64,000 nt of DNA from Swingsia samuiensis (GTDB taxonomy: Bacteria; Pseudomonadota; Alphaproteobacteria; Acetobacterales; Acetobacteraceae), in assembly GCF_006542355.1 (NCBI RefSeq), contig NZ_CP038141.1, forward strand, positions 839,001 to 903,000. The letters are read 5' to 3'. Below are positions 17,001-27,068 of this stretch, piece after piece (positions within the stretch are counted from its first letter, which is position 1; each line of letters begins with the position of its first letter). The notes beneath the pieces were generated by a model. That model made no database searches. It worked only from the letters and a program-made list of their open reading frames with translations, and was not told where the DNA came from. The translations under genes and the position numbers were made by a program.

Positions 17001-17189
17001 AGGTGCTCTCCTTCTTTTCAATTAAAGAAGTAGCACACAGAAAATGCATTATCAACAAAATATATTTGTTCATTTTTATATTAATAAACATTCTCAACTA
17101 ATGTCAACAAAAAAAATACGCCTCTCAATTAATAATTATTTGCATCCCACCTCCCCTTGCAGCTCACAGCTAAAAAATAAGACATTCGA

Positions 17190-18641
17190 TCACAGCACTG
17201 TATGAATCTTCAGACCCAGTGCATCAATATCTTTATAATTTTTCTGTAAATTGGGGCGCCAAATATGCTGGTAATCAGGTTGGATCGACACTCCTGACCA
17301 CACATGAATGTTATACGTAACTTCAAATGTCATGACATAGCTTTGTGGATAAGTTGCGTTGCCCGATAGACTTTCTATCCCTTTATTATGCTGAATCCAT
17401 TGAGTCGCTTTTATCTTTTCACTTGCAAAGGTTCGAGACCACTCAATACCAAATGTATCTTTCGGACGGCTTTTAAACATCCCTCGATTCACGATACCAG
17501 CATAAATTTGCTCACTATACGGCCCATTTTCACTCTGATTATGCGTCCAACCTGCTAAAGCATACAGCCCGTGTAATGGCCCCCAACCATTACGAATCAG
17601 CATTTGGTCCCCTTCAAGCCACATCTGAACTTTTCCACGCGTCCAGCGATAAGGCTCTCCCGTTAACGCCGCAGGCTGGCCGTAAGAATCATAATAAACA
17701 TCTCGATATGAGGATGAATCATATGCAACGCCAAATTTATAATGTCCTACGAGTTTATGAGGGCCAAAAGACGGGATAAACCCAATTTCATAAGGAATAT
17801 AAACACCAGTGTACCGATTAACACTCATGTTAAACCCTGTTCGATCATATCGATTAGTATTTAAACCCGGGTTCACCCCGTACAGACCTGCCTGCATGTA
17901 AAAACCATGCAACATCCAGTACCGAATACGCGCTCCCCAAGTAGAGCCTGGATACGTTGCATACCCGGCAGCTCCTTTTGTAAGAGACTTGGGTATCCCG
18001 CAGTTCGATTTATTCATAAATGTGCAAAAAAGTGGTGAATTTGCAAAGTCGATATTAACCGGCATCTTCCCGGCCGAAATTTGTATCCTTTTATTATATA
18101 AATCTTGCGTTCCATAAACATAAACCAAATGAACGCCTACGTTTCCTCCACCTCCAAAAATTTCCTGAAACCCATTCAAAGAATAATCACGAAAATCAGT
18201 TGCGAGGTTATGGCCAGCCCTATTCACCATAACTGTATGGGTTTTAAAGCCTTTCCAGCCAATCAGCTTTTCCCAGTCTAAATCAAGCTCAACGCCAATC
18301 TGATGCGCATATCCTGCATCACCACTATGGCCGCCATTTAAAGCTAAGGCGCTTTCACTCGTATAATCAACAACAAGTCCAACACCATAACGATTCAATT
18401 TTTTATTCAATCGTCCCCAGACCGGGATCATATTTTCAACCGGAGGTGTAAACGGCGTATTGGCATACGCCGTTGGTGTATCCAACGAAAATAATGGTGC
18501 TGATTCTGAAATAGGACCACGATATTGGGCCTTCGCCGTTAATGGGTATCCTCCCACAACAACGAATAAATAAATCATATTTTTAACACGACGACGCGTT
18601 AGTGACATCGTCGTGATTTTTGAAAAAAGCCGGCTCCGCAC
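17190..18641 (-). CDS. OprB-family carbohydrate-selective porin
   Basis: A 483-residue outer-membrane protein with an N-terminal signal peptide (hydrophobic stretch YLFVVVGGYPLTAKAQ after a basic segment). The body consists of alternating aromatic-rich beta strands typical of OprB, with conserved pieces such as GVHLVYVYGTQ, INIDFANSPLFCTF-like (VNIDFANSPLF) and the final strand of the barrel. OprB porins let sugars and polyols cross the outer membrane. It is the last gene of a leftward operon with a dehydrogenase, a hydratase-like enzyme and an MFS carrier, so it may serve the same substrate. The true start may be the ATG that yields MSLTRRRVKN, 11 codons inside. Confidence 0.9.
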   Translation of the reverse strand: MRSRLFSKITTMSLTRRRVKNMIYLFVVVGGYPLTAKAQYRGPISESAPLFSLDTPTAYANTPFTPPVENMIPVWGRLNKKLNRYGVGLVVDYTSESALALNGGHSGDAGYAHQIGVELDLDWEKLIGWKGFKTHTVMVNRAGHNLATDFRDYSLNGFQEIFGGGGNVGVHLVYVYGTQDLYNKRIQISAGKMPVNIDFANSPLFCTFMNKSNCGIPKSLTKGAAGYATYPGSTWGARIRYWMLHGFYMQAGLYGVNPGLNTNRYDRTGFNMSVNRYTGVYIPYEIGFIPSFGPHKLVGHYKFGVAYDSSSYRDVYYDSYGQPAALTGEPYRWTRGKVQMWLEGDQMLIRNGWGPLHGLYALAGWTHNQSENGPYSEQIYAGIVNRGMFKSRPKDTFGIEWSRTFASEKIKATQWIQHNKGIESLSGNATYPQSYVMTFEVTYNIHVWSGVSIQPDYQHIWRPNLQKNYKDIDALGLKIHTVL

Positions 18642-18672
18642 AAACGAAACCCTTTCATAACATCAATATATT

Positions 18673-19605
18673 TTATTTAGCCGGAACAGGCGTCAAGAGT
18701 GGCTTTCCTGCAAAATGAGCTGCAAGATTATCTACCACCAGCTTTCCCATCTGTAAGCGCGTTTCTATCGTTGCGCTTGCCCGATGAGGTTGAACCAATA
18801 CATTTTGCATTCCCAACAACTCATCTGGAATATGAGGTTCGTTTTCAAAGACATCCAGCGCAGCCCAACCTAATTTTTTGGCTTTAAGAGCCTCAATCAG
18901 TGCGGCCTCATCAACTACAGTTCCTCGAGAAATATTAACGAGTAGACCTTTCGGGCCAAGCGCTTCCAACACTTCTTGATTCACAAGATGTCGTGTAGCT
19001 GGACCACCGGAAACAGAAATCACCAGTATATCACTCTGACGCGCCAACTCTGTTAAAGATGGAACATACGTTACATCCTTAAGGCCTTCATCTTTGCGGC
19101 TATTATAAGAAACGCGCATATCAAATCCCTGCGCCCGACGAGCCACAGCACGGCCAATATTGCCCATACCAAAGATACCAAGCTTTTTCCCGCTCATCTT
19201 CCGGCTTAAAGGAAGCGTTTCTTTCCCCCATAATTTCTTGTGAGCAAACTCATCGCCCGCCACGATATCACGCAAAGAAGCAAGGATAAGCGCTAATGCA
19301 AGATCAGCAACATCATCCGTTAAAACGCCAGCAGTCGTTGTAACAGCAATATTTCGGCGCTGCGTTTCAACCAAATCAATCGCATCTGTTCCTACCCCAT
19401 TTACCGCTATAATTTCTAACGCGGGGAGTTGATCCATAATCGCACGAGGAACACCTGTACCACCACCTGTTGCAATACCACGAATTTGTGGTGCAAATTT
19501 TGCTATATCATCACCTGACTGATAAGGATGCACGACATAAGCATCATATAATTCTTTTTCAATTTCTGACATCATTGGTTCAAGTAATAAAATTTCTGGC
19601 TTCAT
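18673..19605 (-). CDS. D-isomer-specific 2-hydroxyacid dehydrogenase
   Basis: A 310-residue NAD(P)-dependent dehydrogenase that interconverts 2-oxoacids and D-2-hydroxyacids, closest in appearance to glyoxylate/hydroxypyruvate reductases. The Rossmann motif LGIFGMGNIGRAVARRAQ lies near residue 145, the catalytic arginine region VNISRGTVVDEAALIEAL near 225, and the glutamate in DVFENEP near 255. The catalytic histidine is in QPHRASAT near residue 275. The next gene upstream is a hydratase-like enzyme and both lie in one operon with two transport genes. The exact substrate cannot be read from the sequence. Confidence 0.93.
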   Translation of the reverse strand: MKPEILLLEPMMSEIEKELYDAYVVHPYQSGDDIAKFAPQIRGIATGGGTGVPRAIMDQLPALEIIAVNGVGTDAIDLVETQRRNIAVTTTAGVLTDDVADLALALILASLRDIVAGDEFAHKKLWGKETLPLSRKMSGKKLGIFGMGNIGRAVARRAQGFDMRVSYNSRKDEGLKDVTYVPSLTELARQSDILVISVSGGPATRHLVNQEVLEALGPKGLLVNISRGTVVDEAALIEALKAKKLGWAALDVFENEPHIPDELLGMQNVLVQPHRASATIETRLQMGKLVVDNLAAHFAGKPLLTPVPAK

Positions 19606-19643
19606 GTTCTTTTTCCTAACTTATATAAGTAATAAATGCTTTT

Positions 19644-20465
19644 TTACGGAAGCTGTACAGTCAAAACACCGAGAGAACCAAATTCCACACGTACCAAAGT
19701 CCCTCCTGGAACAAAGATTGTTCCCATCGTAGACCCCGTGGTTACAACATCTCCAACCTTAAAAGGAAAACCTCTTTCCTGAGCATGATTAGCAAGCCAT
19801 ACCAACATCCTTAGAGGATCTCCGGCAGAATTGCCGCCTTTATGCTCAACGGCCGTTTCCCCATCAAACATGACCTTTACAGACTCTTCTGTAGGGATCA
19901 AATTTTGCCAATCTGAATAGGCTTCTCCATAAATCAAGGCGCCATGATTTGCCTGATCAGCCCGATGCACTAAAGGATCTTGTGAATTATAATCACTAAA
20001 CCGCGTGTCACAGATTTCAATAGCCGGGTGTGCACTCACGATTGTACTCAGAACCTCCTCGCGCGACCACACTTCCTGACCAGGCTTTTTAAACGGAAGT
20101 TCTTTGCCAATCGTGTACACAATTTCAGCTTCAACACCGTACAATCGGCAAAAATTCTCTGGGAAATTGATTTTATTTCCCGAAAATAACGTTCCTTGAT
20201 GAATGGGGGCTGCAAAAGGCTCTGCTTGCGGTGTAGAGGCTCCCACCTTCCAAGCCCGAACGCCGCCTGCCGTTTTCGCCCACGCCTCGACAACGTAGTT
20301 TTGAACCGCACAGGCCATTTCCTCTGTGTCCACTTTGTAAGGAAAACCTTGTGCTGGAATAGGGCGTTTCGTTCGCCTTGCCTCTAAAAGTAAATCACCA
20401 TACGCTTTCAATTGCTCATTTTGATCAAGAGTTTGTTCAAATTTATTTTTTACCAAAGAAGACAT
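19644..20465 (-). CDS. 2-keto-4-pentenoate hydratase-family enzyme
   Basis: A 273-residue protein of the fumarylacetoacetate hydrolase / MhpD superfamily. These are metal-dependent enzymes that hydrate, decarboxylate or cleave 2-oxoacids. The metal-binding motif shows as GVEAEIVYTIG near residue 115 with a later acidic residue in IEICDTRF, and the C-terminal domain holds GDVVTTGSTMG and a GTLVRVEFGSLG close, as in hydratases. With the 2-hydroxyacid dehydrogenase next door, it could feed or drain a 2-oxoacid pool. Substrate unknown. Confidence 0.88.
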   Translation of the reverse strand: MSSLVKNKFEQTLDQNEQLKAYGDLLLEARRTKRPIPAQGFPYKVDTEEMACAVQNYVVEAWAKTAGGVRAWKVGASTPQAEPFAAPIHQGTLFSGNKINFPENFCRLYGVEAEIVYTIGKELPFKKPGQEVWSREEVLSTIVSAHPAIEICDTRFSDYNSQDPLVHRADQANHGALIYGEAYSDWQNLIPTEESVKVMFDGETAVEHKGGNSAGDPLRMLVWLANHAQERGFPFKVGDVVTTGSTMGTIFVPGGTLVRVEFGSLGVLTVQLP

Positions 20466-20501
20466 AAAAATCCTTTCACAATTTCTTTTAAAGATTGTTC
20501 A

Positions 20502-21932
20502 TTAAAAAGCGTCTTTAGGAGATAAAAGATCACGCCCTTTTGTTTCTGGAATATAAAACGTTGCTAAAACAGCCATACTGGAAATACCCACCACATATAA
20601 AGCTAAGGGTATCCATGCATAAATTCCTGTAGTGGCATGACCAATATGATAGAAAGCAAATAAACCAATAATATATTGCCCAATCATTGGAGCCACGCCA
20701 CCAGAAATAACGGCCGAAAATTCACGTGTGAACGAGACCGCTGTATATCGATTTCTGGATCCAAACATTTCAGGCAAAAAGGCTGCCTGCGTCCCGAACA
20801 TTCCCCACGTGGCAACGCCAAGCGCCAGCGATAGAGAAATCATCGAAAGCACAATATTCCCATAACTAAAAATATACCAAACAGGAATAGCTGTGAGAGC
20901 CTGTAAAATCGCAAACGAACGGTACACTTTTACACGCCCATAACGATCACTCAAACGTCCAGCGACAGGGATAGTAATTGCACCAACACACGCGGCACAA
21001 ATGAGAGATGCCGTTCCCCAAAGAGGAGACATGCCGATTGTATGAACCAGATAACTAATTGCCAGAACCTGATAGAGGGAAGAACCTCCATTCTCAGCAA
21101 TACGCAGCCCAATTCCTGCAAAAATAGGGTGCCGAGACGACATCAGAACATCACGCAGCGGCTCATGCTCATGATGATCAGCTTCTTCACGGGCTTTCTT
21201 AAATGCAGGCGTCTCCTTTAAATGCAAACGCATATAAAGCGCCATGGCCAGCAGTATAATGCTCACAAGGAAAGGCAAACGCCATAACCACGTATGAGCA
21301 ACATTAGGAATCCATTCCAACATGGCAAAATACAGCGAACTTGCCACGATGGTTCCTAACTGAATTCCCAAAAATGGAAGAGAGGCAAAAAAACCACGTC
21401 GGCTAGACGGCGCCATTTCCGTCATCATAACAGCAGCGCCAGCCTGCTCAGCACCTGCGCCCAAGCCTTGAACGATACGCAAAACGATCAACAATAACGG
21501 TGCAGCAATCCCGATAGAGGCATAGGTTGGAATTAACCCAATCCCTGCACTGCCAAGCCCCATAAGCGATATCGTTAACAATAGAACCGTTTTACGGCCC
21601 AACCGGTCTCCCAATCGGCCAAAGATAATCCCACCAATAGGCCTAACCGCAAAACCTATAAAATACGTTGCAAAACTTGCAACCAAGCCAACTGTTGGAG
21701 ATGTGCCTGAAAAAAATAAAGGACCAAAAATAAGCGCTGATGCCAAGGAATATAAAGCAAAGTCATAATACTCAATCGCACTTCCCACGGATGCCGCCCA
21801 CGCCGCCCGTCGCAAATCTTCGATTGTTATTGTAACTTCCTCTTGGCCTGCTCCTTGAGTGACTTTCTTCACGGGCGCTAATGTATCAAGCGCAGGTGAA
21901 GAAAAATGATGTGTCATTAACGCCATTGTCAC
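20502..21932 (-). CDS. MFS transporter, metabolite:H+ symporter type
   Basis: A 476-residue, 12-helix major facilitator protein. The motif GFAVRPIGGIIFGRLGDRLGRK between helices 2 and 3 is the signature of the metabolite:H+ symporter (MHS) family, which takes up organic acids such as citrate, ketoglutarate, shikimate or aromatic acids. A C-terminal PETKGRDL motif and a long 35-residue N-terminus are present. A GGAGGTG ribosome binding site precedes the start. It is the first gene of the leftward operon with the hydratase, dehydrogenase and OprB porin (gaps of 31 to 38 bases), so it probably imports the compound those enzymes act on. Confidence 0.9.
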   Translation of the reverse strand: MTMALMTHHFSSPALDTLAPVKKVTQGAGQEEVTITIEDLRRAAWAASVGSAIEYYDFALYSLASALIFGPLFFSGTSPTVGLVASFATYFIGFAVRPIGGIIFGRLGDRLGRKTVLLLTISLMGLGSAGIGLIPTYASIGIAAPLLLIVLRIVQGLGAGAEQAGAAVMMTEMAPSSRRGFFASLPFLGIQLGTIVASSLYFAMLEWIPNVAHTWLWRLPFLVSIILLAMALYMRLHLKETPAFKKAREEADHHEHEPLRDVLMSSRHPIFAGIGLRIAENGGSSLYQVLAISYLVHTIGMSPLWGTASLICAACVGAITIPVAGRLSDRYGRVKVYRSFAILQALTAIPVWYIFSYGNIVLSMISLSLALGVATWGMFGTQAAFLPEMFGSRNRYTAVSFTREFSAVISGGVAPMIGQYIIGLFAFYHIGHATTGIYAWIPLALYVVGISSMAVLATFYIPETKGRDLLSPKDAF

Positions 21933-22253
21933 ACACCTCCGACTTTATGCCCCAATAATCGTCGGAAACCACAGCCTCCTCCTTTACACTCGAATCTTGA
22001 GCGGTAAAGAGTCGCGCTTAGGAAATCACGTGAGATATCCACGAATATGGTCATAAAGTAACTCGTTCAAAAACGACTCTTAAAAGATACAAATTTATTA
22101 ATAAATCCAAGCTTTTAAGCGTCAATGATAACACTTTATTTCGTCTTGAACTTTAATATACGCCAATAACCGCAAATAAAAAGAACATCATTATCAATGT
22201 TTAGTGAATGAAAAAATTAGTCCCTAAATAAATATTAAAATCATAATTTCCAT
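21933..22253. other. Gene-free stretch upstream of the MFS operon
   Basis: No open frame of credible length is seen on either strand. The half near 21940-22060 should hold the MFS operon promoter; the half towards the palindrome is very AT-rich (22080-22253). I see no RNA gene or clear regulator dyad. Confidence 0.6.
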
Positions 22254-22293
22254 AATGTATTGAGGCGTTTCACGTGAAACGCCTCAATACATT
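22254..22293. promoter_or_regulatory. parS-like centromere site in a 40-bp perfect palindrome
   Basis: The 40 bases form a perfect palindrome centred between 22273 and 22274. The central 16 bases (22266-22281, CGTTTCACGTGAAACG) match the bacterial chromosomal parS consensus TGTTTCACGTGAAACA at 14 of 16 positions; only the two end bases differ. It lies four bases after the ssb stop codon, with AT-rich DNA beyond. A terminator role is possible for the hairpin, but no T-run follows on the ssb side, which favours a protein-binding site. ParB binding is predicted, not shown. Confidence 0.7.
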
Positions 22294-22296
22294 GAA

Positions 22297-22848
22297 TCAA
22301 AAAGGAATTTCATCATCTAAATCATTATCTGGCGGTGCATCCCAGCCACCACCACGAGAGCCACTTCCTTGGTTTGAAGAACTACGGCCGCCACCAAAGC
22401 CACCACCTTCGTTATTATTATATCCGCCACGGCTTCCACCACCATAAGATGATGAGCCAGAGTTACTTTCGTAACCTCCATTATCATCTCCCCCACGGTT
22501 GCTATCCAACAAAACCAACTCGCCACGGAAACGATCAATTGTTACCTCTGTCGTATAACGCTCTTGTCCAGACTGATCTGTCCATTTACGCGTCCGTAAT
22601 TCCCCTTCCAGATAAACCTTACGTCCTTTGCGCAAAAAGCGTTCTGCGACATCCCCCAAACGTTCATTAAAAATAACGACACGGTGCCATTCTGTTCTCT
22701 CACGGCGTTCGCCAGACTGCCGATCATTCCAAGTGTCAGACGTAGCGACTGTTAAATTAACTATTTTTGAACCTGATTGGGTATTTCGAACTTCAGGATC
22801 TCGCCCCAAATTCCCAATCAAAATAACCTTATTCACACTACCAGCCAT
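22297..22848 (-). CDS. ssb: Single-stranded DNA-binding protein
   Basis: SSB coats single-stranded DNA during replication and repair. The 183-residue protein has the OB fold at residues 1-110 (MAGSVNKVILIGNLGRDPEVR opening in two parts, then EWHRVVIFNE and KVYLEGELRTRKW). A glycine-, serine- and asparagine-rich linker follows at about 115-165, and the acidic tip DDEIPF, which recruits repair and replication proteins, is intact. It is divergent from uvrA, a common arrangement in Proteobacteria, with 129 bases between the starts. Confidence 0.97.
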   Translation of the reverse strand: MAGSVNKVILIGNLGRDPEVRNTQSGSKIVNLTVATSDTWNDRQSGERRERTEWHRVVIFNERLGDVAERFLRKGRKVYLEGELRTRKWTDQSGQERYTTEVTIDRFRGELVLLDSNRGGDDNGGYESNSGSSSYGGGSRGGYNNNEGGGFGGGRSSSNQGSGSRGGGWDAPPDNDLDDEIPF

Positions 22849-22977
22849 GTTACCCTTACCAATTTCTTGAACTTGTTCTTTGTTAAACGGTTTTCATTCC
22901 CTACTTAATGAGGGACAACACGTATCAAGTCGAGATTAAAAGTTATACCCACCCTTCTGCGAAGTTTCGAGGTTTTT

Positions 22978-25851
22978 GTGAGTTTTCAAGACAATCATAC
23001 CATTCGTGTCCGTGGCGCCCGTGCACACAACCTGAAAAATATTGATGTCACCATCCCTCGCGATTCCCTTACCATTATCACAGGGCTTTCTGGTTCTGGA
23101 AAATCATCCCTTGCCTTTGATACCATCTATGCAGAAGGGCAAAGGCGCTATGTTGAAAGCCTTTCAGCATACGCCCGCCAATTTTTGGAACTCATGGGAA
23201 AGCCTGATGTCGACTCAATAGAAGGCCTCTCCCCAGCGATCTCTATCGAACAAAAAACAACATCCAAAAACCCTCGATCCACCGTCGGCACAATCACCGA
23301 AATTCATGATTATATGCGGCTATTATGGGCGCGTGCTGGAATTCCATACTCTCCAGCGACAGGTCTTCCCATTGAAGCGCAGACCGTAAGCCAAATGGTT
23401 GATCGTCTCATGACCCTTCCTGAAGGGACACGCATGATGCTTTTGGCACCTGTCGTACGTGACCGCAAAGGTGACTGCAAAAAGGAACTGGCTGAACTTA
23501 CACGCAAAGGCTTCACACGCGCCAAAATTGACGGAACACTTTACGAAATCGCTGAAGCCCCCGAGTTAAATCGTAAAACACGACACAACGTTGAAGTTGT
23601 AATCGACCGGATTGTCATTAAAGCAGGCTTAGAAACACGCCTAGCCGATAGCTTCGAAACGGCTCTCAACCTCTCTGACGGCCTCGCATATGCAGAAGAA
23701 GTCAAACGAGGGGAAGATACATCCCCCAGCCAACACATCGTTTTTTCATCTCGCTTTGCCTGCCCAGTTTCAGGCTTTACGATCGAAGAAATTGAGCCTC
23801 GTCTCTTCTCTTTCAATGCCCCTATGGGCGCATGCCCAACTTGCGATGGCCTTGGAATAGAAACTCATTTTGATGAAAATCTCATTATCCCGGACAACAG
23901 CCTATCTCTTGCTGATGGCGCCGTTGCTCCTTGGCGAAATACAGATAAAGACTGGTACATACAAACACTGGCGGCATTGGCCCGACACCAAGATGAAACC
24001 CTTCATACCCCTTGGAAAGATTTAAAGTCTGAAACACAAAGTTTGATACTCTATGGTTCAAAAGAACCTATTGCTATCCCCTACAAAGACGGAAGCAAGA
24101 TTCATACCATCACCAAACCTTTTGAAGGTGTGCTCAAGAACCTCCAGCGTCGTATGAGCCAGACCGATAGTGCTTGGGTTCGAGAAGAACTTGGGCGTTA
24201 TCAATCAGAAAAGCCATGCCATGTTTGTCACGGCGCACGCCTCAAGCCGGAAGCCTTAAGTGTTAAGGTAAACGATCTCAACATTGCCCAAGCGTCTGAC
24301 ATGCAGATCCGTCAGGCATTAAAATGGTTTTCAAGTGTTGAAGAAACTCTCTCCCCCCAACGTGCAGAAATTGCACGACGTATTTTACGTGAGATTATAG
24401 ACCGCCTTCATTTCCTTGATGATGTCGGTCTTGATTATCTGACCTTAGCCCGCGGCTCCGCAACACTTTCAGGAGGGGAAAGTCAGCGTATCCGCCTTGC
24501 TTCGCAAATCGGGTCGGGATTAACCGGCGTTCTTTATGTCCTAGATGAGCCATCTATTGGCTTACATCAACGCGATAATGAACGCCTGCTTGGCACGCTA
24601 GAACGCCTGAAACGCCTCGGAAATACCGTCATTGTTGTTGAGCACGATGAAGATGCCATTCGTGCTGCCGATTATCTTATTGATATGGGACCTGGTGCAG
24701 GCACGCTGGGAGGAAACGTCATTGCCACAGGCACTCCTTCTGAAGTTGCCCAAAACCCTGAAAGTTTAACCGGTGCTTATTTATCTGGACGTAAAATCAT
24801 TCCTGTTCCTAAAGAGCGACGCCAGTCCGATAAAAAACTCACTCTCCATAATGCACAAGGCAATAACCTCAAAGACATCACGGTTGATTTCCCACTTGGA
24901 ACATTCATAGCCGTTACGGGTGTTTCTGGTGGTGGGAAATCTACTCTGGTTATTGATACCTTATATAAAGCTTTGTCGCGCCAATTAATGAAATCCAGCG
25001 CAGCTCCGCTTCCTTATGGTCGCATTGAAGGCATAGAACATCTCGATAAAATTATTGAAATCGACCAATCTCCTATTGGCCGTACACCACGCTCCAACCC
25101 CGCTACTTATACAGATCTGTTCACACCCATTCGTGACTGGTTTGCTGAACTCCCTGAATCAAAAGCTCGTGGATATAAACCCGGCCGCTTTTCCTTCAAC
25201 GTCAAAGGAGGGCGGTGTGAAGCGTGCCAAGGCGATGGGGTTCTCAAAATCGAAATGCATTTCTTGCCAGATGTTTTTGTAACGTGCGACACCTGTAAAG
25301 GAGCGCGCTATAATCGTGAAACTCTGGACGTGAAATTCCGTGGAAAATCTATTGCTGATGTCTTATCCATGACCGTAGATGAAGCCTTACCCTTTTTTCA
25401 GGCTGTTCCTAAAATTCATGATCGCTTAGCCATCTTACAACGTGTCGGCCTTGGCTATGTCGCTCTTGGCCAGCAAGCAACGACCCTATCTGGCGGGGAG
25501 GCTCAACGCGTTAAACTCTCTAAAGAACTTGCTAAACGCGCAACTGGCCGTACCCTATACATTCTTGATGAGCCAACGACGGGCCTACATACGGAAGATG
25601 TTCGCAAATTATTAGAAGTGCTTCATGCTCTTGTCGAACAAGGGAATACAATCCTCGTTATCGAACATAATTTGGAGGTCATCAAAACAGCCGACTGGCT
25701 TATTGATATCGGCCCAGAAGGTGGTGATGGCGGTGGAACAGTCGTGGCGACAGGCCATCCGGAAGATATTATTCAAAGCAAAAACAGTCATACAGGGCGT
25801 TTTTTAGCCCCTTTGTTGAAGGTAAAAAAAACAAAACGACAGGAGAAATAA
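22978..25851 (+). CDS. uvrA: Excinuclease ABC subunit UvrA
   Basis: UvrA is the damage-sensing ATPase of nucleotide excision repair. The 957-residue protein starts at a GTG (22978) with GAGG five bases upstream. It has two ABC ATPase halves: Walker [15 protein letters not shown] near residue 36 and [10 protein letters not shown] near residue 650, with signature motifs [12 protein letters not shown] near residue 495 and [12 protein letters not shown] near residue 840. Zinc-binding cysteines occur in [20 protein letters not shown] and [16 protein letters not shown]. Length is normal. The intergenic region with ssb has no standard LexA box that I could confirm. Confidence 0.97.
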   Translation: MSFQDNHTIRVRGARAHNLKNIDVTIPRDSLTIITGLSGSGKSSLAFDTIYAEGQRRYVESLSAYARQFLELMGKPDVDSIEGLSPAISIEQKTTSKNPRSTVGTITEIHDYMRLLWARAGIPYSPATGLPIEAQTVSQMVDRLMTLPEGTRMMLLAPVVRDRKGDCKKELAELTRKGFTRAKIDGTLYEIAEAPELNRKTRHNVEVVIDRIVIKAGLETRLADSFETALNLSDGLAYAEEVKRGEDTSPSQHIVFSSRFACPVSGFTIEEIEPRLFSFNAPMGACPTCDGLGIETHFDENLIIPDNSLSLADGAVAPWRNTDKDWYIQTLAALARHQDETLHTPWKDLKSETQSLILYGSKEPIAIPYKDGSKIHTITKPFEGVLKNLQRRMSQTDSAWVREELGRYQSEKPCHVCHGARLKPEALSVKVNDLNIAQASDMQIRQALKWFSSVEETLSPQRAEIARRILREIIDRLHFLDDVGLDYLTLARGSATLSGGESQRIRLASQIGSGLTGVLYVLDEPSIGLHQRDNERLLGTLERLKRLGNTVIVVEHDEDAIRAADYLIDMGPGAGTLGGNVIATGTPSEVAQNPESLTGAYLSGRKIIPVPKERRQSDKKLTLHNAQGNNLKDITVDFPLGTFIAVTGVSGGGKSTLVIDTLYKALSRQLMKSSAAPLPYGRIEGIEHLDKIIEIDQSPIGRTPRSNPATYTDLFTPIRDWFAELPESKARGYKPGRFSFNVKGGRCEACQGDGVLKIEMHFLPDVFVTCDTCKGARYNRETLDVKFRGKSIADVLSMTVDEALPFFQAVPKIHDRLAILQRVGLGYVALGQQATTLSGGEAQRVKLSKELAKRATGRTLYILDEPTTGLHTEDVRKLLEVLHALVEQGNTILVIEHNLEVIKTADWLIDIGPEGGDGGGTVVATGHPEDIIQSKNSHTGRFLAPLLKVKKTKRQEK

Positions 25852-25962
25852 TCTCACCCTCTTTTGACCAAAATCATTCCCTCACGGCGCAAAAGCTTTC
25901 AACCTCATTAAGCGACCTGAATTAAAGGTTATCATCTTTTTGGCGCTATGATGGAGGCCACC

Positions 25963-27009
25963 ATGAAAGCTGTTGTTCCTAATGGAAAAGGAAAAGTTGA
26001 TATTGTTGAAAAACAGATTCGGCCTCTACAGCCGGGTGAAGCTTTATTAAAAATGACATGCTGTGGAGTCTGCCACACAGATTTGCATGTCAAAAATGGA
26101 GACTACGGTGACAAAAAGGGCGTCACCCTTGGACATGAAGGCATTGGCGTTGTTACAGCTGTAGCCCCAGATGTAACGGCGCTTAAAGTCGGCGATAGAG
26201 CCAGTGTCGCATGGTTTTACGAAGGATGTGGCCGTTGTGAATATTGCACCACCGGCCGTGAAACCTTGTGCCGTGACGTAAAAAATGCAGGTTATACGGT
26301 TGACGGTGGCATGGCTGAAGAGTGCATCGTTCCAGCAAACTATGCCGTGAAAGTTCCAGACGGGTTGGCCTCTCCTGAAGCCAGCAGTGTAACGTGTGCT
26401 GGGGTAACGACCTATAAAGCTGTTAAAGTTTCTGGGGTAAAGCCCGGCCAATGGATTGCTGTTTATGGCTTAGGTGGGCTTGGTAATTTAGCTGTTCAAT
26501 ATGCTAAAAAAGTCTTCAACGCTAAGGTTGTCGCTGTTGATATTTCTGACGAAAAACTCGCTTTTGCTCAAAAAGTGGGGGCCGACATCATCATCAACTC
26601 CAAAAATGAGGATGCCGCAAAAATTATTCAGAATAAAACAGGAGGGGCACACGCCGCTATTGTAACAGCCGTGGCCAGTGTTGCTTTTGAAGCCGCCGTC
26701 AACTCGGTTCGTGCGGGGGGACGTGTTGTTGCGATTAGCCTTCCTCCAGGGGCTATGCGCCTTGATATTCCACACCTTGTCTTTAATGGCATTGAAGTGG
26801 TTGGCTCTTTAGTTGGCACACGAGAAGACTTAGCGGAAGCCTTTGCCTTTGCAGCCGATGGAACCGTTGTTCCTAAAGTCACTCTACGCTCTATCAAAGA
26901 TGTGAATGATATTTTTACGGAAATGGAAGAAGGCAAAATTGAGGGCCGTATGGTTATCGATTTTGAACACGATCACCACCATCATGGCAAAAAACACGCA
27001 CACGCCTAA
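25963..27009 (+). CDS. Zinc-dependent alcohol dehydrogenase (AdhP type)
   Basis: A 348-residue medium-chain NAD-dependent alcohol dehydrogenase. I start it at the ATG at 25963 because GGAGG (25953-25957) lies five bases upstream; an ATG at 25948 is in frame but would place that site inside the gene. The catalytic zinc ligands are in [10 protein letters not shown] and GHEGIGVV, and the structural zinc site is the CGRCEYC-N-C loop. The Rossmann motif is [16 protein letters not shown]. The C-terminus ends in a histidine-rich tail ([12 protein letters not shown]), which AdhP relatives usually lack and which could bind metal. The enzyme probably oxidises ethanol or reduces acetaldehyde. A strong terminator follows. 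Confidence 0.92.
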   Translation: MKAVVPNGKGKVDIVEKQIRPLQPGEALLKMTCCGVCHTDLHVKNGDYGDKKGVTLGHEGIGVVTAVAPDVTALKVGDRASVAWFYEGCGRCEYCTTGRETLCRDVKNAGYTVDGGMAEECIVPANYAVKVPDGLASPEASSVTCAGVTTYKAVKVSGVKPGQWIAVYGLGGLGNLAVQYAKKVFNAKVVAVDISDEKLAFAQKVGADIIINSKNEDAAKIIQNKTGGAHAAIVTAVASVAFEAAVNSVRAGGRVVAISLPPGAMRLDIPHLVFNGIEVVGSLVGTREDLAEAFAFAADGTVVPKVTLRSIKDVNDIFTEMEEGKIEGRMVIDFEHDHHHHGKKHAHA

Positions 27010-27034
27010 ACGAATATCGTTCTCTTCTTTACTG

Positions 27035-27064
27035 AACCCGCTAGTTTAGCTAGCGGGTTTTTTA
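27035..27064 (+). terminator. Rho-independent terminator after the alcohol dehydrogenase
   Basis: A 10-bp stem (AACCCGCTAG/CTAGCGGGTT) with a five-base loop is followed by TTTTTT. It separates the gene from the convergent trhO and may serve both. Confidence 0.9.
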
Positions 27065-27068
27065 TGCT

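Noticed and set aside
22849-22977. GAACTTGTTC in the ssb-uvrA gap as a LexA box
   Set aside because: The spacing does not fit the alphaproteobacterial GTTC-N7-GTTC or the E. coli consensus, so I do not call it an SOS box.
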